Assembly: GCA_004123355.1 (NCBI GenBank)
Contig: SCHM01000004.1
Span: 2,046,001 to 2,110,000, forward strand
Reading direction: 5' to 3'
DNA length: 64,000 bases
Source: Amphirosellinia nigrospora
Taxonomy: Eukaryota > Ascomycota > Sordariomycetes > Xylariales > Xylariaceae
Shown here: piece by piece, positions 36,197 through 48,200 of the stretch
How the letters are laid out: each line of letters starts with the position of its first letter
Position numbering within the stretch: the first letter of the stretch is position 1
The notes under the pieces: generated by a model
What the model saw: the letters and a program-made list of their open reading frames with translations, nothing else
Database searches by the model: none
Told to the model about the DNA's origin: nothing
Translations under genes and position numbers: made by a program

Positions 36197-36885
36197 CTTC
36201 AAAGTGAGAACTTGAGTCAATGTTGTTATACTAAAATAGGTAGTTCAATGTCTTAGATTGAGTTCGTGAATTGCTGATGATACAGGAAGATGCGCTGGAA
36301 TTTTAAGTCTTGCTATGAATGTTTTTATATTCCTCTTATTCAACATTGAAGTTGCTTGTCTCTTTGATATTATCCTATCATGGAATATCAGTGAGCAAGC
36401 TGCATGGCCTCAGCACTAATCATGTCACATTCAATCTTGGAATTTAGACATCTCGAAGAAACGGACCAATAGGAGACTCCCGAGTGAGCAAGTGAGCCAG
36501 CTGCATGAAGTGTCCCGAATATCCACTAGCGTAAGTCAGCTCAACTTCTGTCTCCACAATGTGAGCAGGTTGCATGGCGCTAGGCGTTAGGCCTACTCAA
36601 ATTAGACACTCGCAATTGGCAGCAGCCAATGATGATGCCCTTTTACTCATCCCCCTGTCGGTCTCTGTCTTAGCGGCGGAAAGGTATAGTAGGCATGTCA
36701 ATTCCTCCGTTCCCGAGTGTCATCGCCTTGTGAGCAGACTGCATGAAACCGCCTTGGCCGGCCCGAAAGAACTTTCGTGATTCATCACCAACTTGACCAA
36801 TATCGCATTTCCAACGTCCGTTAGCATCATGATTTGTACGTATCAGAATACGAAATTAGCAGCACCATGCGTCCAACTCACGTTG
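36197..36885. promoter_or_regulatory. Divergent promoter with four 17-base motif copies
   Basis: The shared SDR/bZIP promoter contains GTGAGC[AC][AG][GA][CT]TGCATG[GA] at 36391-36407, 36492-36508, 36561-36577 and 36730-36746, all in the same orientation. Copies 1-2 and 3-4 are each separated by the same ordered elements: TTAGACA(T)CTCG, a CCAAT box and CCCGAGTG. This looks like a diverged tandem duplication of one regulatory module. Confidence 0.65.
36391..36746 (+). repeat. Four direct copies of a GTGAGC-n4-TGCATG motif
   Basis: The copies are GTGAGCAAGCTGCATGG, GTGAGCCAGCTGCATGA, GTGAGCAGGTTGCATGG and GTGAGCAGACTGCATGA. Start-to-start distances are 101, 69 and 169 bases. The two outer blocks are invariant while the centre varies, as in a bipartite binding site. 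Confidence 0.8.
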
Positions 36886-37759
36886 ATGCCACAATTGGCG
36901 GAGGTAAGCATACGGCCGCCTCTAATCGCCGGGACGGCTCGACTTGCTCACCGTGTATTAGGCAGTAAGCAGGGAAGACGACTGGACTGGTACAACGGAT
37001 GCCGCAGCACGCAGGCGAGCACAGACTAGACTCAACACAAGGGCATACCGTAAGTAAATCCGATCATGGGATACTTGATTATCGAGACTAATACTCTAGT
37101 AGGAAAACGCAAAGCCCTGGCGAAGAAAGCCGAGGCATCCAACGCCATAACCGGGACACTGATCAAATCAGAAGCGCTGGTGGAATGCTGGGATGATGAG
37201 CGGCAATCCGTCTCCAAAGTCCCAGCATCTCGTGTCAAGCAACTATACAATGCAAGAAAGCCCTTGCTGCTAGAAAAAGCGAGAAAAGGGCAGTCTAACG
37301 TTGTCTTTCCCCTCTGTCCAGACCACCTCATCACACTCCTTCAATACAACGCCCTCCGTGCCCTGGCCCTCAACCGGAGTCTAATCTCGGGCATCCTCGT
37401 CACGCCGCTCGACTGTAATGTGGAAACCACCCACGTTGTCCCTACCCTACCAACCTTGAACTGCTCCTCCTACACTCCTGCCTACCACCCTTCAACAAAC
37501 GGTACCGCATAGTGACTGGATCGACATGTTCCCTTGCCCCATGGCACGAGACCTCCTGATCCGGGCTACCGGCACCTTCGACGAGGACGATCTGTGGGCC
37601 GACTGCATCGGTGGGTTGTACGAGGGCTTCCCCGACAACGAGATCGAGCGGCGCGGCATCATTGCGTGGTCGCCTCCCTGGGACATCACCGGGTGGGAGA
37701 TGTCGGAGGGATTCTTCAGGAAATGGGGATGGTTGGTAAAAGAGTCACCGGGGCGTTAG
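36886..37759 (+). CDS. bZIP transcription factor with DUF3425 (frame break)
   Basis: This is a nuclear bZIP regulator of the fungal type that carries a C-terminal DUF3425 domain. The first two coding exons are tiny: 36886-36903 (MPQLAE) and 36962-37049 (AVSREDDWTGTTDAAARRRA, then QTRLNTRAY). They are joined through intron 37050-37102 to RKRKALAKKAEAS. The basic region RRRAQTRLNTRAYRKRK has the N-x-x-A-x-x-x-R core. Exon 3 runs to 37759 and contains LITLLQYNALRALALNRSLI, then, after a frame change near 37455, LLPTTLQQTVPHSDWIDMFP, MARDLLIRATG and WSPPWDITGWEMSEGFFRKW, the DUF3425 signature. About 254 residues are expected. Its position opposite the SDR gene suggests joint control, but no pathway can be named. 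Confidence 0.82.
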
Positions 37760-38190
37760 AAGCGACGAATCGTTGGCGGAGGGAGAGAGGAGAGGGACCA
37801 TTTATTCAAGATGAGTGTATGACGTGTTACTGACTACGTGAACTTTGTGCTGTCTAGCAATTTCCATCCCATAGGTTCAGTCGGATGTTGTAGTACTAAT
37901 GTTGTCAAATTATAATGTATAAGTTACTACATAGATTGGTATGAATTATTTTAGTTCTTGGTACAAAAACTTTGTCTCTGGAACCTCTGAGCAGACTATG
38001 GGGTTTTCCAGACCCTTGCGCCCTTTGTAGCTCTACCTTACTCTTGCGTGGGTGTCCATGGGTTGCATTTGAATTCGTGGGTTATGGGTTATGTGTTTGA
38101 CCTACTATCCTGGGATGGGCGAGTTGTAGGCAGTTTGCATCTGACGTCCGACTCAAACTGTGCCGTGACAAACCGGTATCAGATAATGCC
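37760..38190. other. Intergenic region
   Basis: No gene is seen between the bZIP gene and the solo LTR. Confidence 0.5.
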
Positions 38191-38333
38191 TATCGAGATT
38201 ATGGGTGTAGACGGGCACATCGTATATTGGCTCAAGGTTAAGGAACAAGTCTACGTCAGGCAGATGAGGTGGTATCTCTACAGTATATGAAAGCACCTAG
38301 CTACTCACTTTCGTAGTCTCCCTAATTTCAATA
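38191..38333. mobile_element. Old solo LTR of the same family
   Basis: About 143 bases align along their length with the LTRs at 25011 and 31774, with the same orientation and the same TTTCAATA end. It differs by small gaps and transversions as well as transitions. No clear target duplication remains. It is therefore clearly older than the 6.9 kb element. Confidence 0.75.
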
Positions 38334-39031
38334 GCCTCTCATTGCTGAGACCCAACTACTAGGGCCGAACTCCACACACGCATGTCAAGTCATCGCCACG
38401 AAGCGGTGCCGCCCCCCTTGAGAACAAAGGCGTAAATGTGAATGCCGATAAGAACAATAGTGATATTATATAAATACTAAGTTTTAATTTGACTCTGACT
38501 CTAAATCTGGGATGAAAAAAAGAAGGTCGAGTTATATGGTGTTGATCATGAATACGGCAGGGAAAATTCGAAAAGGGGTTTAAAGGGGGGAGTAGGTAAA
38601 TGGATGAACAGGAAGAACAGTGAGAAGAAAGCGGAAGGGCTACTCCTAAAGGAAACTTTACCAAACATGAGAGCTTTGCACGCGATACATCTGAGGTCCT
38701 CGCGACGGCTTAGATTAATGATCTTGTCTTGCTTTCAAGGGGTGGGGGTCGCGCGGAGGGCTCCTACTTAGGCCGCAGCTTATAATATACTGAAGAGCTC
38801 CGTTTTTTAATCCCTAAACCTGGAGTTCTAGAGGCTTCTCTACCGAGTCTTTGGTATTTTGATCAAAAGCTTTTTGTTATCAGTTGCTACTATAGTGCTT
38901 AATACTTATCTAAGTGATTAATCAATGTAATTGAGAACTAATCCCTCCTGGTAGAGGCCTCGAGGCGACCAAGGCCCCTTAAACTCAGTTACGTTCCCAA
39001 CTATCTTCCTTTCTTTTCCTAAATTAACTCC
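38334..39031. other. Intergenic region
   Basis: No gene is supported between the solo LTR and the FAD oxidoreductase gene. Confidence 0.5.
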
Positions 39032-40746
39032 CTACTGTGATAACATTCTAAGGCTTCCAACCCCCGTCCGGTTCCTGAAGAATTGATCAGGATCGTACTT
39101 GGCAGACACCTGTTGGGCGAACGCCCTGCTCTCGGGGCGGATCCGACCCCAATAATCCTCTCGGTAGAACCCATAGTTCATGAACACAGGGCAGTACACC
39201 TCTGACAAGATGCCCTCCTCCTGCCACCCGAGCACGCGTTCCCGGATGCCGGTATACGTCGCTTCGAGAGTATTCGCCATCTTATTGTAGTCCCATTGCG
39301 GGATGAAGCTGTAGTTCAACTCTAGAATGAGGCGGTCCGCGTCGTCGTCCGCGTCAATCAGATCCGGTGCGCGGGCTTTGGCTTGCCGGGCAATGGATCT
39401 CGGGAAGGGCTGATACGCAATCGAAGCTATACCACCCGGCTCGAGCAGCGTCGTGCCTGACACCTCGCGCCAGTGAGCATGGATGCCCTCCATTACTGTG
39501 TCGGAATCCTGGCTCGAGGGCATCGGTATGGTCTCCGTCCGATCGTGACGACAGATCCTTTGACAACTACCCAGTTGCTACCGCCGATGAGCTCGGAGTA
39601 TGTCCGTTGCTTGGCGAGGTTGAGGATCGGCACGCCGGCGTCCGTGAAGTTCTTGAACGTGTCTGCGGGCGGCGTCGGGCCGTCGTAGAACAAAAACAAA
39701 ATCCACGTGTCGAGAAGTTCGATGTCAATGAGCTCCGGGATCACGAGCCCGGTACTGCGCTCCGCTGTCACGATGACGGCCGCTCGGTCATCCGTGTTGT
39801 ACTCAGTGAAGTCGCGGACGGCGCGAAGGAGCTTTGAAGCCACCTCGTCAGTGTGGAGGAAGATCACATTTCCACCCCAAATATTACCCTGGCGATATGT
39901 TTGGAGGGTGTATGTGGTCACAACACCGACTTAAGACGCTTATTATTAGCATCTTATCAACAGATACCACGGTGGAAGCGTTGAAGTCTCTTGTACTTAC
40001 AATTATTTCCTCCCCTCTGAGTGCTTTAGCTAGGTCGGCATTCTCGGTATCCGAGGCGGTCACTATAGTGCCATTTGCCAATACAACCTCTACTCGAGTG
40101 CTGATGAGGCTGCCCACCCGTACTGGGCACTCATGTATGATAAGCCGCCACCGAGAATTAAGCCACCAGTCCCGGTATTCCCAATTCTCCCACCAACAAA
40201 TGTCCAGCCGGAACCCTGGAGCTTTGCTGCAATACTATCCGAAACCAGGAATTAGTGACTGCCATGAAAAACTGGTTTATACGTAATAGAAACGGTTTAA
40301 AGGGCCAATAGCCTCTTAGTGTAATAGAAGGGGAGTCGGGAATTTATGAGTGCATACTCATCTAGCCGGTTACCGGGTCCCATTTTCAGGACGCCGGTAT
40401 TAGAATCAAGGACTGCCTCATTCAGCCGTGCTGTGGAAATCAGTGGTCCGCCATCTACACTCGAGAAGTAATTGTTGGGGTTGTGGCCCCGGACTTGATG
40501 GCGAAGTTCTCATCGCCTTCGTTGATGGCCTGGATGATGACGGAGACCTCGGCTGCCGAGTCGGGAAGAGGATACAAGAGGCTTCAGGGCGATACATGAC
40601 GTAGACCAATACTCCTGTTGCTCAGAGAGGTAGTCGAGGGAGAGAGGGTATGCAACCTCAATATCCGTGTTCTCGGCTAGAGTAGAGCACGTGTCTGCCA
40701 CGCCGAGGGTAACGTGAAGCAGCAAAAGAAGCAGTGATGCCAGCAT
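39032..40746 (-). CDS. Secreted FAD-linked oxidoreductase, berberine-bridge-enzyme-like (many frame breaks)
   Basis: These flavoenzymes oxidise sugars or secondary metabolites and are usually exported. The start at 40746 gives a signal peptide, MLASLLLLLLHVTLGVA. Exons are about 40746-40358, 40234-40001 and 39929-39032. Spread over frames are ASCILFP, SVIIQAINEGDENFAIKSG and GHNPNNYFSSVDGGPLIS (FAD domain), GSGWTFVGGRIGNTGTGGLI, GGGLSYMSAQYGW, NNFGVVTTYTLQ and the C-terminal BBE segment PVFMNYGFYREDYWGRIR with KYDPDQFFRNRTGVGSLRM. I count at least five frame changes, mostly one base missing from short C or G runs. That is more than any neighbour of similar size, so genuine decay is possible here as well as assembly error. 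The substrate is unknown. Confidence 0.75.
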
Positions 40747-42392
40747 CGCTGGATACGCGCTTGAGGCACCGACATTCTATGTAGTGGCTAGGTCCTCTCT
40801 TGATCACTAATACACCGCTGATATAATGTGATGGCCGCCAATTCATGAAATATTTCTGGGGACTTTGACCGTATATTATGCTCGTTTGCTCCCCTTGCCG
40901 TCTCCACGGCCTTACCCGGTTGTCGGCATGATCTTGGTTTTGGATGACAGCTTCTCTTAACTCCATCACTAACTTGCAACTTTCGGTCCCTGAAGGATGA
41001 CGGGGGGCTGCATAGTGCTGCTACCTTAGATCCGCAGAAAGTGACGGTCGACCCAGGTGACGTGTGTCAAGACTGCAGCATTATCAAAGGATTTCTTGTT
41101 TGCGTGCTCGAGCCCTCTACAGTTCCACCATAGTCAAGGGCAAAGGCATGTTAACTGGGGAAAGGATGATCTTTTCCTACTCGGTGATCCTGTAGGACCT
41201 CAAATGTCGGTCCAAGGCGGGCTGGACCTCAAAGCAAGAAATTACAGAAAACGTGATTCCAATAGAGCACTGCATCACTTCTCCATGTTGCATTTGCGAC
41301 CCCTTTTCATGTTAATCAAGATCAGTGTACCATGAAAACCCAACTATAGCCTTGAGATAACTTTCACCAAATTTGTCGTTGGACAAATGAATATTTCGAC
41401 GGCTACCTAAAATTAATCTACTACATAGCTTGCTACGCAATCTTAACAGACGGCGATATCAACTTAAGTAACCGGACCAATAGTTTCGCAAGCGGTTAGA
41501 ATGCTGTTGGTATGAGTGGATAGACTGTTGTGTTTAGGTAAGGAGTGCATTCGCCTAGGGACACGTGAGAGGTGGAAAGGGAGTAATTAGTTCCAGGACC
41601 GACTATAAAAAACATATTTGGTAAGATCGAAGGTGATTTTCAGAGATCGGTTAACATCCGTGGCTACCAAGACGTGACATTGTCAGGGTGTTACCTAAGC
41701 CCCCCTGTAATCCGGTGCCGGGTTGCAGACTCCACATTGCCCTGGTCGTCGGTCCCTATCGGCTGTGACGTGTCATGGGAATGGGACTGTTGGGTAGATA
41801 GATAGCGCGCTGCGTTGGGCGATGGCACGACGGAACCGGTATATCTACGCCAAGGATGCAGTTCAGCTTGCAGCTTGCTCCAACTCACTTCAGCCTATTG
41901 TAGCGACCAGGCACCTGCATTTGGGTCTAGCCACATAACCAGTCCCTGAAAAGAGAAAAAAAAAGTGCCCAAGCGAAGCTTCGCTTAGATGCGTGCTGAT
42001 TATCTATAGACTAGGACAGCGACGCGGTCAGCATTAAACGCTCGAAGGAATTGCTGGGAACGAGATACCTATTTGGTACTACAAAACGTCATCTAACATA
42101 AGCGAGGCCATATTCTCGATCCAGCGTCCTCCTAGGCGAGATACAGTCACCGAGAAATCCCAAAACGTGGTTAACGTGATTAGAAATCCTTCCGCTGCAT
42201 CTCTTCTCGGGTAGAGAGTGTGCGGAAAACCGGTTGAGAGACTGATTCGTAGGCGGGAAATTAGTCAATTCACAAACCACGCATTCTACAAGGGTATCTG
42301 GAGTATGGGATGTGATAGAGAAGTCAATGAGTGGCTGATATCGCTGTCGCTGACATAGCTAGCTTCGCGCTTTATGCTTTATGAAGATCCCA
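40747..42392. other. Intergenic region
   Basis: No gene is supported. AAGCGAAGCTTCGCTTAGA near 41972 contains a perfect palindrome (AAGCGAAGCTTCGCTT) of unknown role. Confidence 0.45.
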
Positions 42393-42650
42393 GTGTCACA
42401 CGGATCTCGTCTATCGACACAATACGAGGCTGACAGGGTTGTACGAATCTCGCGAGTCTCGGTCCTTCACCGCAGACCGAAACCGAGCACAGAGACAGGC
42501 AGACTCGGGATACACAGGTCTACGAAGGTCTGTGAAAGCTGTAGGGTAGATGCGAGGGTATTTCGAGCATAAAAGGCGCGGAATCCTCCTGCATGGAGAC
42601 AGAGAAGATAGATCTTTGTGGTACCTTTGGTAACATAGATGATTATAGTC
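42393..42650 (+). repeat. Dispersed repeat, copy C
   Basis: It is the most complete of the three copies. It shares ACGAGGCTGACAG, CGAGACAGGCAGACTC-like, TACACAGGTCTAC, TAGATGCGAGG, TTTCGAGCATAAAA, GCGGAATCCTCCTGCATGG, AGATAGATCT and CCTTTGGTAACATAG with the copies at 32.1 and 34.5 kb. It lies about 230 bases before TTI2. Confidence 0.75.
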
Positions 42651-42879
42651 TTGGAAATTGAAGGGTCAGGTTGAGTGGTTGGAGTGTAGAGGTGTAGAGG
42701 CCGCGGTTCCAGATGGCCGACAGCTGACAGCACTCCGATAGTGAATGTCGCATTGCTGGGTTAGGTGTCTCGGCACCTACCGCAACATGCCAATACCCCG
42801 TATTCCCGTATCCATGTAAATAACGCCGACAACTATCTATCTACCTGAATCTGGCCACCAGCCTAATTCATAAGACAAA

Positions 42880-45163
42880 ATGTTTGAGCAGCTTCTCATA
42901 GCAGCCCGGGACCTGGAGGATGCAAGCGTACCCCCAGATGTCCCGAAGCTTCTTTCCCAAGGTGATTGGTGGATAATCCTAGTTCACCTAGTTCACGCAT
43001 GTTAACGAGATGTCACAGCCGTCCCAGATGAGTTGTCCTTAGATCAGATTAGGGGCCTCACTACGCAACTCCACGATGGATCGGTGAGTACAGTCATGGA
43101 TCCCAATCTATCCCAGTTTTCGAGCTTGGTTTGCATGAGCTGAACCTACCCCTAGGAAACTACTGCCGTCCTGTGGGCTATCTATGCGGCTTTGAGGTCC
43201 GACAAGCTGCGAGTGGAACATGACGATGGCAAACACCAGTCTGTACTCGAGGAGATCACTCTACGAATCGGCCAAATGATGGAACCAGTTTGCTCTGGTA
43301 TTACCTTTGATGAAGGTGTGTGTCTTCACTTTTTCTTTCGATGTAGCGGATTTATTGAAGTAGCTCTCACTAACAAGTATTCTCCCTGCCAAGACCTTAC
43401 CGACTACACGTTACTGTCACGCAACGGTCTACTAGGGTTGCACATTCTTGGCCTACTCATTGCCCTTATACCCCAGAGTACCCTGGTTCTCCCTACTAAG
43501 GTGCTTCTCTCCGTCATCGCATTTACCAATCATGATGACCCTTGGGCCTCAAGCTCTACCGCTGAACTCGCGCGATCGTTGCTCTCAGATTATTTCCAAA
43601 AACTCCCGCCCCCACAAGCTGTGAAGCTTGTTCCTTTCTCGAACCTTCGCTCAATACGAGATGTCGGGGCAGAAAGAAAACCCAGTGAGAAGGTTCCTAA
43701 AACAGAGCGGGCACGTTTCATCACTGAAGATGTCTTGACGGATTTCCTACGACCCCTATTCGCGAAGTCTCGCCCGGCGACTGTGACGGTGTCTGGGCGA
43801 CCTGCCGCTTTTCCGGAGCCGCCCTCGCGCTACGGTCAGGGCGATGGCTTCGGGGGCGGGGAAGACGTCATCAACGCCAAGCCGTGGAAATATATACGAC
43901 GATACGCAGTCACTGTGTTCGAGTGGGCCGTGGAGAACACGGATGTAAGCAAACTCATTTTACCTCTTACTTCACATTTTCAAAGTTAAATGTATTGGCT
44001 AACCCGTACTAGACCGACCTCCTACAGCAGAACTGGCCCCTCTATACCCCTATCCTCCTAACGCTACTTGACGAGTCGCAGCCAACTTCCTTAAAGCTCC
44101 AGTCTCTCTCTATTTTTAGAAGCTTCTGGAAACGGTGTCCCGATGGCCTCCTCTCGCGCATTGGTTTAACTGATGTTTTCGAGCAAGCTGTGTTCCCGAC
44201 AGTGCTGAGCCTACCAAGCCTCACGCCCGAGGCCGAGTCTCGTTCACTGTTGAGCGCCACATACGCCGCGCTCTTTGATATGGTGGGTATCGATGACTCG
44301 GGCTCCGTAGATGCCGAGAATAGAGATAGTGATGTCAGTAGCGGAAGCGCTATTGACCAAACAATAAACGACAGACGGGGCATCCAAACTACGGGCTTCT
44401 CTGAGGCACAGCGGAAATTGCTCGACAAGATTGTCAGAGAAGGCATCATGGCTGGGTATTATCACGCGAAAGAGCACGTGCAACTAGTAGATTTATTCTG
44501 TCAAACGATGCGCCGTCTTGTGGACGGTATGGGTATATTATCAGTCAAGTATCTCAAGGTACGCCCCATTTCTTTGTCACACTTCTCAGAAGTAATACCA
44601 GCATACTACTCCCATGCCCATACACCCGTAAACGCAGACCATTACCGCGGTGTTGTCTTTTCGTCTATTCATATGGAGCTTGCCTTTGTACCAAATCGCA
44701 TGAGGTACAAAGACGCTCAAACCCTTCAATAACAACCCTCATTCGATCTCTATCATACTAAAACCCACTAATATAAACTTGGAGCTAACAACGATACTAG
44801 GACATTATTCCCATGATTTCAGAGATCCTCATCGACCCCTTTGGCGCTCAATACCCGCCAACGCTTCTCTCCGCCATGCATCTGTTACAGGCGATCTTGC
44901 GAACATGCTGGCCTAGAGTGCCGCACTACTGTAATGAGATTATCAAGATAATGATGCTTTCGTGGCTTAACATTGAGGATGACGATTCCTTGTCAACCAA
45001 GGAGCCAACCAAGACAGAGCTCAAGCAACAGCTAACTAAGACCGTCGAGGCGCTCTCCGCCATCATGGCGGCGGCCAAACTCGACATGTCCGATCGCGTG
45101 CGCCCTTTTATTGTGAAAGATTCACAGCTTCGCACCCTTTTCACTAGTTGCGAAGCAAAATGA
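42880..45163 (+). CDS. TTI2: TELO2-interacting protein 2 (Tti2)
   Basis: Tti2 is part of the TTT complex (Tel2-Tti1-Tti2), which with Hsp90 matures PIKK kinases such as TOR, ATM and ATR. Six exons (42880-42961, 43019-43083, 43156-43315, 43394-43944, 44013-44558, 44801-45163) join in frame to 588 residues. The protein is alpha-helical; conserved blocks are KPWKYIRRYAVTVFEWAVEN, WPLYTPILLTLLDESQPTSL, REGIMAGYYHAKEHVQLVDL, then SEILIDPFGAQYPPTLLSAM and WPRVPHYCNEIIKIMMLSWL. Intron 43316-43393 is 78 bases and has no in-frame stop, so its retention would be translatable. The gene is intact and converges on FIG4, with 105 bases between the stops. Confidence 0.9.
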
Positions 45164-45268
45164 GGTGGACACTAACCCAGAAACGAGACAACTCCCTAGT
45201 TCAGCCTAAGGCGACTTGAGGCTATCCTCAAATACATCGCTCAAGGGCGTAACCGCATCGGACGATAC

Positions 45269-48200
45269 CTAATCGACCGGCTGCTGTTTGAATAGGGACT
45301 TGCCACGAAGCCACTTCTTATATGCCTTATACCGTTTCTTGGGCAGATCCTCCTCGGTGACTGTCAGCGGGTTATCGCCGACGCGCAGCAACTCATAATA
45401 TGCAGCAAATTCCTCCTCCGTGCCATTGGGTGCAAGACCGTCCGTCTGCCAGCTACCGTTCAGATATTCTTGATACTCGGACGAGTCGATGTCTGTTGGT
45501 GCGTCGTTTGAGACTACGAGCGGAAGATTCTGTGGGTGGCTGATATATCGTGTGTAATCCTCTGCTTCTTGCGCGCTAACGGATGGGTTCAGAGACTCGT
45601 GGACCACCTTTGTGAACGTCCATTGTGCAGCTTTTGACTTCTCCTGTGGTGTCTGTTTGGGCTTGGTACCGTCGATAGGGGTCTCGAGTGTTTCTTTCAT
45701 GATACTATGGGGAACGGTCGGTGCCCTGTCGGCGGGGATTGGCTGCAGCCAGCGGTGGATAGAAATCCCTTTCGCGCTGAACTTCTCCGCCGTTTGGTCC
45801 GTGGTGATTGAGGTATCATTATCTCCGGGTTTGATTGAATCATGGGGGTCTATGATGGTAACGCCCTTCTTGGTCACGGGTTTTTTCTTCTCGTGGGTTT
45901 CCGGATCGCCCTCGGTGCGAACTCGGAAAGGACTGAGATCATACTTTCCCTCTTGTGTCGATTTAAAAGGTATGTACTTGATGGTAGAATTCATCTTGTA
46001 CGAGAACATCTTGGGAATGACGAGAGTGTAGCGGGTCGGTAGTACTCAAGCCAGTAGTCATCGAAAAACGAAACTGGCTTATCCCGCAGATCCTCTCTTA
46101 GTGGAACGGATACTGGTAAAGTCATTTTCTCGAGGAAAGCAGGATTGAACCAATGGATGTAATCATGATTGTGCTTCTCAGACCATGTTCGGGGCTCTCA
46201 TGGTGTAAGTAATAATCCGTTGAAAGATCCCACAGCATTGGCTGCCCTTGAGCGAATATATAGTTGCCCAGAAATAGATTGTATGCCTCTTGTCTTTGGC
46301 TGTCAAGGAACGAGTTGTTATAGTAACGTTTGAAACTCTCGATCATATCACGCGAATGGCTCGTCCATTGATTGATTTTGCGGTACGTCTCCATAGTGTT
46401 TACAAGCTGAGAACCTCCATACTGCACAGCTATCGTATCTCCATGATCATGATACATGTGGGTAAAGAGGTTGACGGCATCTGTGTCGTATTCGATAGAT
46501 GTATCTTCAAGAATACCAAGAGCATGGAGCTGATGCCCAAGAGCTCGCTTGCCGATGACGAACTGGGCCGCATTGGTACGATCTAGGCAGTCGATGCAGT
46601 TGGTTCTGGCTACTCCGTTTTGAACTCTGCCTGGCGTTATATCTCCGTCACCATTTTGGAAGAACCCTGTAGTCGTCACCACAGATTCGGCAATGCTTTC
46701 AAGAGTGCCGATCACGTCTTGGTCCCGGCTCTTAGCAGCCCTGCTCATATCCCAGGCTTTGTGGATTATCTTGTGCTCTTCGGGAAGAAATTGATTGAGA
46801 TAATTGATGGCATTGGTGTATTCGTGAAGCAGTTTGGATTCTCGTGGCGTTCTTTCTCTAGCTTTCACCAAGTTCAAAACGTATATAGGAGAGCCGTAGC
46901 GTTCGAACAAGTTATTGAAATGCAACGCAGCAGCCGTATAGAATGGATCGACCAGATTGAGTTCAATGGGGGGTTTGGGGGTAACGCCGATGTTATCTTG
47001 TGTCCAATATAATGGAATACTGCCTCTATGCTGCACGTACGAAGTGAACTGAGGGTTTGCAAAAAGCTTAGGGACAGGTGAGTGAAACGAGGTGGTCAAC
47101 GATTCTGAGACTATCTGTTCTGTCTCGACGTCGTTGGCGACATAACCTAGATCGTTGGCGCCACGCTTTAAGAAACGGGCACCAGCGAAGAACCGAGAGC
47201 GGCGGGCTATAATAGTAATGTGCGCAGTCCTCCCGTACACGGATATCGCAGCTTGATCCATGTATCCATGGATAATCGGACGGCACCAATCAAAGGGTTC
47301 GAGAGGGAAGCTGACGCGGGTTGCAGAAGATGACTATTCCAAACAAACATTTTGTTGTAGTCGTGGTACGTGGCGCCGGCAGCCCTCCCATCATGGCCGT
47401 ACGCTCTCTACTGATGTTATGTTGCAAAGTTCTTGTGATATCATAGGAGTAGCTATAGTAAAACGACCTTGTTAGATCTAGATGGTTGAGGATGCCAAGG
47501 AAGCGAGACTCTTCTGGGTTCCGCGTATCGGTTTTGTATTTGCCCGGCGTCAACGGGATGAGTTCAGTCCCATCTACCTGGTATACATAGTGACCACCTA
47601 TCATAGCGACTATGCTCTTCTTCGTTATCAGCAACATATAATACGGCCCAGTAAACTTGATGAAGCCGAGTAGCCCCATGTCGTGCATCGTTGCTTGATG
47701 CCGCCCGTTGCTTTGTTTCCATGGTCGATGGTGTCGAGCAGCGAGTTCATCTCCTTCCGGCCATAGATGGTCTTGTCCTCGGCGATACTTAAGTTAGGAT
47801 CATCGTGCGTGTTACGCTCGATCTTCAAAATACGGAATCGCTTCTCTGGGACATCGCCGCCGACAATATAGTATCGACTGGCCGTCTCATACAAGGTGAA
47901 CTTATGCATCTTGTGGACCAAGGGAATGGAGGTCCGCTCGTCGTCGGCAGGGTTACTTCTCGCTGCAATGCCTCGGGGCTGTGGGTGCGGATGAAAGGCC
48001 GGGCTACTGACGGCTCTTCATCATTATCATACTCAGCTGCGCTCTTAGACGCCTTGACATGCTGCAAGAGGGTTTCGCTACTGGCGTTGTTCTGCAAGAG
48101 AGGAAAGGAAGGCTCGTCGTCGTGGAGATCATTGCCTAGGGTGGAGCTCCGTTTGACAGATGCCTCATCGGGCTCAACGTTGGTAGCAGTGCTCGATGGT

